Of a stretch of DNA of 17,666 nucleotides, positions 7,828 to 13,879 are shown piece by piece; within the stretch, counting starts at the first letter, position 1, and every line of letters starts with the position of its first letter. Below the pieces are notes generated by a model that did no database searches, was not told the origin of the DNA, and saw only the letters and a program-made list of their open reading frames with translations. This DNA is from CAYPOY01 sp964412395 (GTDB taxonomy: Bacteria; Chloroflexota; Anaerolineae; B4-G1): assembly GCA_964412395.1 (NCBI GenBank), contig CAYPOY010000080.1, positions 1 to 17,666 of the forward strand. The letters are read 5' to 3'. The position numbers and the translations under genes are program-made.

Positions 7828-7855
7828 AGTATAGCATACCCTATGGCGGTGTCAA
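7828..7855 (-). promoter_or_regulatory. Promoter of the toxin/antitoxin pair
   Basis: On the minus strand TTGACA (7855-7850) is a perfect -35 hexamer, followed by 16 bases and TATACT (7833-7828) preceded by TGC, an extended -10. Transcription would start near 7821, about 40 bases before the antitoxin ATG. GTAT and ATAC arms sit around the -10 (within 7829-7839), a candidate autoregulatory operator that I cannot confirm. The promoter lies in the 114-base gap shared with the start of brxL. Confidence 0.7.
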
Positions 7856-7893
7856 GATCTGTGCCACGAATTTCTGATCCGAGGTGCTCTTCT

Positions 7894-9960
7894 ATGGACG
7901 ACACTATGAACAACACACTGATGATGGACGCATTGGACGAAAAGCTGACGGCCCATTTCCCCGGCCGGGTGGTGCGCAAGGACCTGGTGCGCCAGACCAA
8001 GACCGGCTTCAACGTGCCGGTCTACGTGCTGGAGTACCTGCTGGGCAAGTACTGCTCCTCCACCGACGCGGAGGTCATTGCCCAGGGGCTGGACTACGTG
8101 CGGGATACCCTCAGCCGCAACTACGTGCGCGCCGACGAGAGTGAGAAGATCAAGTCGCTGACCCGCGAAGAGGGCTCCCACCGGATCATTGACAAGGTCA
8201 AAGTCCGCCTGGTGGAGACTGAGGACAAGTACTGGGCCGAACTCACCAACATGGGCGTCAAGTACGTCAACATCGGCGAGGGGATCGTGCGCCAGTACGA
8301 CAAGCTGCTGGCCGGCGGCATCTGGGCCATCATCAACCTGCGCTACGACGCCAGCTTCCAGCATCGCGGCCAGACGCGCCCCTTTATCATCGAGAACCTG
8401 AAACCGATCCAGCAGCCCAGCACCGACTTTAGCGATTTGATGGCCAGCCGCGCCCACTTCACGCGCGACGAGTGGCTGGACGCGCTGCTGCGCTCGGTCG
8501 GGCTGGAGCCCACCCACCCCGATTTCGACCGGCGCAAGAAACTGCTCACCGTGATGCGACTGGCACCGATGGTCGAATCCAACTACAACCTGATCGAGCT
8601 CGGGCCGCGCGGCACGGGCAAGAGCTTTGTCTACCGCGAGATCTCACCTTATACGATCCTCATCTCCGGAGGCCAGACCACCGTGGCGCAGTTGTTCATC
8701 CACCTGGGCACCGGGCGCATCGGTATGGTGGGCCTGTGGGACGTGGTGGCCTTTGATGAGGTGGCGGGCGTCCGTTTCAAGGATCCCAACGGCATCCAGA
8801 TCCTCAAGGACTATATGGAATCGGGCAGCTTTTCGCGCGGCAAGGAGGAGGTGCCGGCCGACGCCTCCATCGTCTTCAACGGCAACATTGACGCCGACAT
8901 CCCGACCATCCTCAAGACCTCGCACCTGTTCCAACCGCTGTCCCCCCACCTCCAGGACATGGCCTTCATTGACCGGCTGCACTTTTACCTGCCCGGCTGG
9001 GACCTGGGCAAGATGCAGCCCGAATACCTCACCGACCACTATGGCTTCGTGGTGGACTACATCACCGAGGTGTGGCGCGAGTTGCGCAAGACCAGCTACA
9101 GCGACGCGCTGGATCGCTATTTCAGCCTGGGCAGCCACCTCAACCAGCGGGACGTGCGCGCCGTGCGCAAGACAGTCTCCGGGCTGATCAAGCTGTTGCA
9201 TCCCGACGGGGCGTTTACCAGGGACGAACTGCAGGAATACCTCGAACTGGCCCTGGAAGGCCGCCGCCGGGTGAAGGAGCAGCTCAAGAAGATGGGCGGC
9301 CTCGAGTACTGGGCCGTCAACTTCTCCTACCTGGACAACGAGACCCACCAGGAGACCTTCGTGGCGGTGCCCGAGCAAGGGGGTGGGGGACTGATCCCGC
9401 CGGGCCAGCCCAACCCCGGCGTCGTCTTCACCGTCGGCACCGACCGTGACCAGGGCCGCCACGCGATCTTCCGCATCGAGGCGCAGGCGCTGAAAGGCCG
9501 GGGCGGCACGCGCATCACTGGCGCGCCATCGCGGGCGATGCGGGACGCCATTCAGACGGCCTACACTTTCCTGAGGGGGCACAGCCGCCGGCTCGGCATC
9601 TCCAAAGACCCCAACGAGTACGACTTTCACGTGCAGATCGTCAACCTGATGCAGTCCAAGGAGGGCAGTGAGACTGGCGTCGCCTTTTTCATCGCCATGC
9701 TCAGCGCCCTGCTCGACAAGCCCGCGCTGGAGCAATTGGTCGTGCTGGGCGAGATGAGCATCCACGGCAGTTTGCTCAAGGTGCCCGCGCTTGCCGAGCG
9801 CTTACAACTGGCCATGGACAACGGAGCCAAGCGGGTGCTCATCCCCTCGGAGAACAAGCGCGACTTTGGCGACGTCCCCAGCGACGTGCTGAACAAGCTG
9901 CAGATCATCTTTTTCTCCGACCCGGTGAACGCCGCGTTCCGGGCGATGGGGTTGGAGTAG
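7894..9960 (+). CDS. brxL: BREX protein BrxL (AAA+ ATPase with Lon-like C-terminal domain)
   Basis: A 688-residue protein. The frame is open from 7798, but the start is placed at ATG 7894 because GAGGTG (7881-7886) lies seven bases upstream and the earlier codons overlap the divergent promoter. An N-terminal domain (LDEKLTAHFPGRVVRKDLVR) is followed by an AAA+ core with Walker A GPRGTGKS (237-244) and Walker B VVAFDE (D288-E289), and a Lon-like C-terminal domain (about 570-688) containing KEGSETGVAFFIAMLSALL and VLIPSENKRDF. BrxL works in BREX types 1 and 4 as a DNA-binding AAA+ effector of phage exclusion. Aligned by eye to E. coli Lon, the catalytic Ser falls on E593 and the catalytic Lys on A634, so peptidase activity is unlikely. 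It is separated from pglZ by the reversed toxin/antitoxin pair and probably has its own promoter, which I could not identify. Confidence 0.9.
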   Translation: MDDTMNNTLMMDALDEKLTAHFPGRVVRKDLVRQTKTGFNVPVYVLEYLLGKYCSSTDAEVIAQGLDYVRDTLSRNYVRADESEKIKSLTREEGSHRIIDKVKVRLVETEDKYWAELTNMGVKYVNIGEGIVRQYDKLLAGGIWAIINLRYDASFQHRGQTRPFIIENLKPIQQPSTDFSDLMASRAHFTRDEWLDALLRSVGLEPTHPDFDRRKKLLTVMRLAPMVESNYNLIELGPRGTGKSFVYREISPYTILISGGQTTVAQLFIHLGTGRIGMVGLWDVVAFDEVAGVRFKDPNGIQILKDYMESGSFSRGKEEVPADASIVFNGNIDADIPTILKTSHLFQPLSPHLQDMAFIDRLHFYLPGWDLGKMQPEYLTDHYGFVVDYITEVWRELRKTSYSDALDRYFSLGSHLNQRDVRAVRKTVSGLIKLLHPDGAFTRDELQEYLELALEGRRRVKEQLKKMGGLEYWAVNFSYLDNETHQETFVAVPEQGGGGLIPPGQPNPGVVFTVGTDRDQGRHAIFRIEAQALKGRGGTRITGAPSRAMRDAIQTAYTFLRGHSRRLGISKDPNEYDFHVQIVNLMQSKEGSETGVAFFIAMLSALLDKPALEQLVVLGEMSIHGSLLKVPALAERLQLAMDNGAKRVLIPSENKRDFGDVPSDVLNKLQIIFFSDPVNAAFRAMGLE

Positions 9961-9969
9961 CTGGTCTTT

Positions 9970-10004
9970 CCAGGGGAAGATCTGCGCGCCAGGATGTCCC
10001 CTGG
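9970..10004. terminator. Inverted repeat between the convergent brxL and aminotransferase genes
   Basis: CCAGGGGA (9970-9977) and TCCCCTGG (9997-10004) are perfect complements around a 19-base loop. The hairpin starts 10 bases after the brxL stop and lies 20 bases from the stop of the convergent gene. There is no T-run on either side, so it is at best a weak bidirectional terminator. Confidence 0.35.
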
Positions 10005-10023
10005 TACAGAGGGCACAATCGTC

Positions 10024-11127
10024 CTAACTAACTAGCAATACTTCCTCAAGCGCCTCGATCAACCGTCCGTTCTGGGCCTCGTTGCCGATGGTAATGCGGA
10101 GAAAGCTGGGCAGATCGTAACCGGTGCAGGGCCGGACAATGATCCCTTTCTCCAAAAGCTTTTGTATGACCGTCGCCGCCCGCGGGCCGATCTCAACCAG
10201 AATGAAGTTGGTGTGGCTTTCGACGTATCGCAATCCCAACCGGTCAAACTCGCGATACAGGAAAAGGCGTCCCTCGTGGTTGGCCGTCACCGATTTTTTC
10301 AGGAACTGCTCATCCTCCAGGGCAGCGGTGCCTGCGGCCTGAGCCAACAAGTTGATGGCAAACGGCTCTTTAACCCTGTTCAGCGGGGCCAGAATCTCAG
10401 GCATGGCGATCGCATACCCCAGGCGGATGCCGGCCATACCGTAGACTTTGGAGAAAGTCCGCACAACCATCACATTGCCCCGCTCTTCCCGGACATACTT
10501 GAGGGTGTCCGGGTACTCGTCGGAAGCGACGAGTTCGCAGTACGCCTCGTCAAAGATCACCAGCACGTTATCCGGCACTTTCTCCATGAAAGCGTTCACT
10601 TCGTCCGCCGTGACGATCGTCCCAGTGGGATTATTGGGGTTGCAGACAAATATGAGCCTGGTCCTATCGGTGATCGCCTGCGCCATCGCCTCCAGGTCCA
10701 GGCCATAGCTCTTCAGGGGCGCCTTGACAAGCGTCGCTCTCATGACGTTGGTGTAAATGTCGTAGACGGGGAAGGAGGAGCGGCTGACGATGACCTCGCT
10801 GTCCTCGTCCAAATACGCCAGGCAGGTCTGCATGATAATCCCGTCTGCCCCATTGCCCACGGCCACCTGCTGGGGCTCAACCCCAAGGTGCTTCGCGAGC
10901 GCGTGGCGCAGATAGTAGCTTTGCCCATCCGGGTAACGGTTCAGGCCGGGCAGCGCCTTCTCTATGGCAGCCAGCGCCTTGGGCGATGTGCCCAGCGGGT
11001 TTTCGTTAGACGCCAGCTTGATCACATCCTCTAAGCCATACTCCCTCTGCACTTCCTCGATAGGCTTACCCGGCACATAGGGCTTGATGGCATCCAGCCC
11101 GCGTTGATGTTTGATTTGTGTTGTCAT
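10024..11127 (-). CDS. hisC: Histidinol-phosphate / aromatic aminotransferase (HisC family)
   Basis: A 367-residue class I/II PLP-dependent aminotransferase of the HisC type, of usual family length. Seen: LASNENPLGTS (38-48), GNGADGII (91-98), NPNNPTGT (163-170), FDEAYCE (D193 near the PLP ring), TFSKVYGMAGIRLGY with the probable Schiff-base K227, and R235. HisC transfers an amino group between glutamate and imidazole-acetol phosphate; some relatives also transaminate tyrosine and phenylalanine. No other histidine genes are here. The gene is last in an operon with indolepyruvate oxidoreductase and an acyl-CoA synthetase, which favours an aromatic amino acid transaminase (inference). The stop of the preceding gene overlaps the ribosome-binding site AAGGAG (11144-11139), indicating translational coupling, with an 11-base spacing to the ATG. 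Confidence 0.88.
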   Translation of the reverse strand: MTTQIKHQRGLDAIKPYVPGKPIEEVQREYGLEDVIKLASNENPLGTSPKALAAIEKALPGLNRYPDGQSYYLRHALAKHLGVEPQQVAVGNGADGIIMQTCLAYLDEDSEVIVSRSSFPVYDIYTNVMRATLVKAPLKSYGLDLEAMAQAITDRTRLIFVCNPNNPTGTIVTADEVNAFMEKVPDNVLVIFDEAYCELVASDEYPDTLKYVREERGNVMVVRTFSKVYGMAGIRLGYAIAMPEILAPLNRVKEPFAINLLAQAAGTAALEDEQFLKKSVTANHEGRLFLYREFDRLGLRYVESHTNFILVEIGPRAATVIQKLLEKGIIVRPCTGYDLPSFLRITIGNEAQNGRLIEALEEVLLVS

Positions 11128-11142
11128 CGGTTCATCCGCTCC

Positions 11143-13224
11143 TTATACATTGGGTATTACCCTCACATCCCCCACTACCAGTCCCTTCGAGAACAAGAAG
11201 ACCGGGTTCAGGTCTACCTCGCCGATCTCGGGGTAGCGGAAGGGAAGCTGCGAGAACCTAACCAGGACATCGGCCAAAGTATCCAGGTCACAGGGCTTCT
11301 GCCCTCTAATCCCCTTGAGCAGCGAAAAGGACTTGATCTCCCGGATCATGGCATCAGCCTCGACGCGATCTACGGGAGCCACTCGCAGGGAGACGTCGTG
11401 CCATATCTCGGTGTAGATACCACCCAGGCCAAAGGCGACCACGGGACCGAACTGTGGGTCTTGCGACAGTCCCAACAACACTTCCTGGGCCCCTTTGATC
11501 ATCGGGTAGATGACCACGCCCCGAAAGTCCCTGCCCGTGGCGGCCTTTTTAATCACTTCAAAGGCGGCCAGAGCGGCCTCGTCATCATAGATGTCCAGGA
11601 TCACGCCACCGCAGTCTGACTTGTGCAGGATGTCCGGCGAGACCACCTTCATTACCACAGGATAGCCGATTTCGCGGCCGCCCTGTATTGCCTCCACCTG
11701 AGTCGCGGCAAAGCGGAAATCAGGCACCGGGATACCGTTCTCCCGGAGCCAGGCCATCGCCTCCGGCTCAAGCATCTGTCCATTGCCGGGCAACCTGTAA
11801 TTCGCAATTTGCAATTCGCCACCTGCCGCTCGCAATCCGCCATTCGCCATCCGCAATTTCCGATAGTCAGCCATCCGTGCCAGCGCGGCTGCGGCCCGTT
11901 CGCCGGTGGCAAAGTTGGGGATGCCGTGATCCTGCAAGTAGGCGATGCCCTCGGCCACGATTCGTCCGGGCAGGAAGCTAGCCACCACCGGTTTGCCGCT
12001 CTGCTCTGCGGCGTCGCAGATTCCCCTGGCCAGAGATACAGAGTCCAGGTAGGGTGTGGCGATGTTCAAGGCCAGGGCCGCGTCGTACTCCGCAAGCACT
12101 GCACACAGCGTCTTCCGGTACCCATCCTCCGTCCCTTCCACTGTCAGGTCAACAGGGTTCTTGAGCGCACAATGAGCGGGTAAGAAGTCGAGGAGCTCTT
12201 CCTTCAGCTCAAGGCTGGGCTCGGCCACCTCGAGACCAACCTCCTCGGCCCAGTCGGCGGCCAGCACACCTGGGCCGCCCGAGTTGGTCACAATGACGAC
12301 CCGATGCCCTTTCAGGGGCGGTACGTAGAGGAAGCCTTTGCAGAGATCGAATGTCTCCTCAATCGTGTGAACGCGGATAGCGCCACACTGCCGCAGGGCA
12401 GCGTCGTAGACGGCGTCCGCGCCAGCCATGGAGCCGGTGTGGGAGAGCGTCGCCCGCTGCCCCGATTGGGTGCGGCCTGCCTTGATGACGACCACGGGTT
12501 TATGGCTGGCGCATTCTTGCACCGCCCGCATGAACTCCCGTCCATCACTCACACTTTCGATGTACAGCGCCACCACTTTGGTCTCGGGATCGCCGGCCAG
12601 GTATCGCAACAAGTCTATCTCATTCAGATCAACTCCGTTACCGTAGCTCACGAACTTGGAGATACCGAGCCCATATTCCTTCGCCCAGGCCAGAAGGACC
12701 CCCCCGACTGCGCCGCTCTGGGCGATGAGTGCCACCTGCCCGGCGGGCGGCCTGGTCTCCAGCGTTGGGAACAGGCGGTGACTGGTGTTCAAGATGCCAG
12801 CGCAGTTGGGGCCCACGAACCGTATGCCATACTGCCTGGCTACCCGCTTGATCTCATCTTCCCCTGCGTGATTGCCAACCTCTGAAAATCCGGCGGTGAT
12901 GATCACGGCCGCCTTGACGCCAGCCCGGCCGCAATCCTCCAGCACGCCCGGCACCGTCGGGGTGGGAGATACGATGACGGCCAGGTCCACCGGTTGGTCA
13001 ATTTTGGCCACCGCGTCATAACCCGGGACAGAGAAGACACCCTGTGCCCTGGGGTTGACCGCAAAGACGTTTTGAACGTTTTCATAACCGCCATCCAGGA
13101 TCTGGCGGATCAGTTGGTAGCCGAGTTTGCCTTCCGAAGTGGAGCCGACAACGACCACACCTCTGGGGTAGAAAAGATCCGTGATTCGTGATTCGTGTTT
13201 CGGGGTAGTTGACGGACGGTTCAT
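11143..13224 (-). CDS. Fused alpha-beta ADP-forming acyl-CoA (acetate-CoA) synthetase
   Basis: A 693-residue protein that converts acyl-CoA, ADP and phosphate to the acid, CoA and ATP. The alpha part has a CoA-binding Rossmann domain (GVVVVGSTSEGKLGY, from residue 22), the CoA-ligase region VGPNCAGILN (137-146) and LSHTGSMAG with the probable phosphohistidine H262. The beta part (about 485-693) is an ATP-grasp domain: GYPVVMKVVSPDILHKSDCGGV (IGYP at 519-522, HKSD at 534-537), AFGLGGIYTEIWHD and GEVDLNPVF. The frame is open 27 codons further upstream, but ATG 13224 is chosen because it overlaps the iorB stop as ATGA and has GGAG eight bases before it. Residues about 5-15 and the alpha-beta linker (about 455-478) are encoded by 7-base tandem repeats. 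Substrate is uncertain; linkage to IorAB suggests aryl-CoAs. Confidence 0.9.
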   Translation of the reverse strand: MNRPSTTPKHESRITDLFYPRGVVVVGSTSEGKLGYQLIRQILDGGYENVQNVFAVNPRAQGVFSVPGYDAVAKIDQPVDLAVIVSPTPTVPGVLEDCGRAGVKAAVIITAGFSEVGNHAGEDEIKRVARQYGIRFVGPNCAGILNTSHRLFPTLETRPPAGQVALIAQSGAVGGVLLAWAKEYGLGISKFVSYGNGVDLNEIDLLRYLAGDPETKVVALYIESVSDGREFMRAVQECASHKPVVVIKAGRTQSGQRATLSHTGSMAGADAVYDAALRQCGAIRVHTIEETFDLCKGFLYVPPLKGHRVVIVTNSGGPGVLAADWAEEVGLEVAEPSLELKEELLDFLPAHCALKNPVDLTVEGTEDGYRKTLCAVLAEYDAALALNIATPYLDSVSLARGICDAAEQSGKPVVASFLPGRIVAEGIAYLQDHGIPNFATGERAAAALARMADYRKLRMANGGLRAAGGELQIANYRLPGNGQMLEPEAMAWLRENGIPVPDFRFAATQVEAIQGGREIGYPVVMKVVSPDILHKSDCGGVILDIYDDEAALAAFEVIKKAATGRDFRGVVIYPMIKGAQEVLLGLSQDPQFGPVVAFGLGGIYTEIWHDVSLRVAPVDRVEADAMIREIKSFSLLKGIRGQKPCDLDTLADVLVRFSQLPFRYPEIGEVDLNPVFLFSKGLVVGDVRVIPNV
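11791..11860 (-). repeat. Ten degenerate 7-base repeats encoding the alpha-beta linker of the acyl-CoA synthetase
   Basis: On the coding strand, reading from 11860 to 11791, the units are GAAATTG, CGGATGG, CGAATGG, CGGATTG, CGAGCGG, CAGGTGG, CGAATTG, CAAATTG, CGAATTA, CAGGTTG: an exact period of seven with consensus close to CGRATTG. Seven is not a multiple of three, so the protein shows no simple repeat there. The block falls exactly between the two enzyme domains. Confidence 0.85.
13181..13201 (-). repeat. Three 7-base repeats in the N-terminal codons of the acyl-CoA synthetase
   Basis: On the coding strand: GAAACAC, GAATCAC, GAATCAC, followed by the partial unit GGATC. They encode the segment KHESRI just after the start, ahead of the first conserved strand. 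Confidence 0.75.
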
Positions 13225-13232
13225 GTCACATT
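13218..13232 (-). repeat. 15-bp junction repeat, copy at the iorB / acyl-CoA synthetase boundary
   Basis: The coding strand reads AATGTGACATGAACC, containing the iorB stop and the next start in the overlap ATGA. It is identical to the sequence at 13865-13879. Upstream it is preceded by GGAG, which can serve as ribosome-binding site for the second gene. Confidence 0.85.
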
Positions 13233-13871
13233 CTCCGGCCCCTGGCCCCTGGCACCCAACCCCTTCCGGAAAGCGAAAGCGTTGCGCTCCGCGCCTCTGG
13301 TCCACTTCGCTTGCACGATATGTACCACTTCAGTCGGGTCCAGCACCTTCCCCAAACCGGTGTGACCGACGGCCACGCCCAGCGTAAAGACGTTCGCCGG
13401 CACAGGCGTACCTTCGTAAAGGGGCAGACTTCCAGGATCCAAATAGTGCACCCTGCCTCCGGCCTCCCGCACCTGCTCCCGCACCTGCTCCAGCGTAGGG
13501 TAGGGAGCTTTGCCCAGCATAACGGCCGTCGGTGGCCAGACGTGGCCAAAGAGCACGAAATCCTTGCCGGGCTTGATGAAGCGAACCGCCTTGAGCGCCT
13601 CGGACACCTCCATCGCGATTACCAGGTCGGCCCCCTTTTCAGGGATATTCGGGCCAACTGTCTGACGACCCAGTCGGACCTGGGCCTTGACAAATCCACC
13701 CCGTTGGGCCATGCCTTTCGTCGGGTAGAAACTGGCCGGAATCCCCTTATGGAGCGCCGCCTCGGCGATAATGCTGCCTATGGTCAGTATCCCCTGACCG
13801 CCAACACCCACGAGGTAAATGTCATGCGTGAAACGCGAAACGTGTTGCGTGTTGTGTGTTGTGTGGTTCAT
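13221..13871 (-). CDS. iorB: Indolepyruvate:ferredoxin oxidoreductase, beta subunit
   Basis: A 216-residue subunit with the family signature YLVGVGGQGILT (residues 19-30), KGMAQRGGFVKAQVRLG and FTLGVAVGHTGL. With IorA it oxidatively decarboxylates aryl-pyruvates, transferring electrons to ferredoxin and producing aryl-acetyl-CoA. The start ATG 13871 overlaps the iorA stop as ATGA. Homologous sequence begins near residue 17: residues 2-16 (NHTTHNTQHVSRFTH) are encoded by 7-base repeats and look like an added tail. The C-terminus (GLGARGQGPENVT) is likewise encoded by three 7-base units (13256-13236) and then by the 15-bp junction repeat. No better internal start codon is visible in the repeat region, so the tail is probably translated. 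It overlaps the downstream gene by four bases. Confidence 0.9.
   Translation of the reverse strand: MNHTTHNTQHVSRFTHDIYLVGVGGQGILTIGSIIAEAALHKGIPASFYPTKGMAQRGGFVKAQVRLGRQTVGPNIPEKGADLVIAMEVSEALKAVRFIKPGKDFVLFGHVWPPTAVMLGKAPYPTLEQVREQVREAGGRVHYLDPGSLPLYEGTPVPANVFTLGVAVGHTGLGKVLDPTEVVHIVQAKWTRGAERNAFAFRKGLGARGQGPENVT
13236..13256 (-). repeat. Three 7-base repeats at the 3' end of iorB
   Basis: Coding-strand units GGTGCCA, GGGGCCA, GGGGCCG, directly followed by the GGAG and the 15-bp junction repeat. They encode part of GARGQGP at the IorB C-terminus. Confidence 0.65.
13828..13869 (-). repeat. Six 7-base repeats encoding the extra N-terminus of IorB
   Basis: On the coding strand from the start codon onward: GAACCAC, ACAACAC, ACAACAC, GCAACAC, GTTTCGC, GTTTCAC, all with a period of seven and the ending CAC or CGC. 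They share the RNNNCAC pattern with the block at 13181-13201. Confidence 0.85.
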
Positions 13872-13879
13872 GTCACATT
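13865..13879 (-). repeat. 15-bp junction repeat, copy at the iorA / iorB boundary
   Basis: The coding strand reads AATGTGACATGAACC, identical to 13218-13232. It contains the iorA stop and the iorB start. In consequence both IorA and IorB end in ENVT and both downstream proteins start MN. Confidence 0.85.

Noticed and set aside
7798..7893. Longer brxL start at ATG 7798
   Set aside because: It lacks a ribosome-binding site, overlaps the divergent toxin/antitoxin promoter, and its residues do not resemble BrxL; ATG 7894 has GAGGTG at good spacing.
8644..9765. Long minus-strand open frame (373 codons) opposite brxL
   Set aside because: It is the complement of a gene with clear AAA+ and Lon-like motifs; its translation shows no family motifs and arises from GC-rich codon bias.
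10162..11034. Plus-strand open frame of 290 codons opposite the aminotransferase gene
   Set aside because: It mirrors the intact HisC-family frame with all PLP motifs, and has no recognisable domain.
13225..13305. Upstream 27-codon extension of the acyl-CoA synthetase
   Set aside because: It lies wholly within iorB; the ATGA overlap with GGAG supports the start at 13224.
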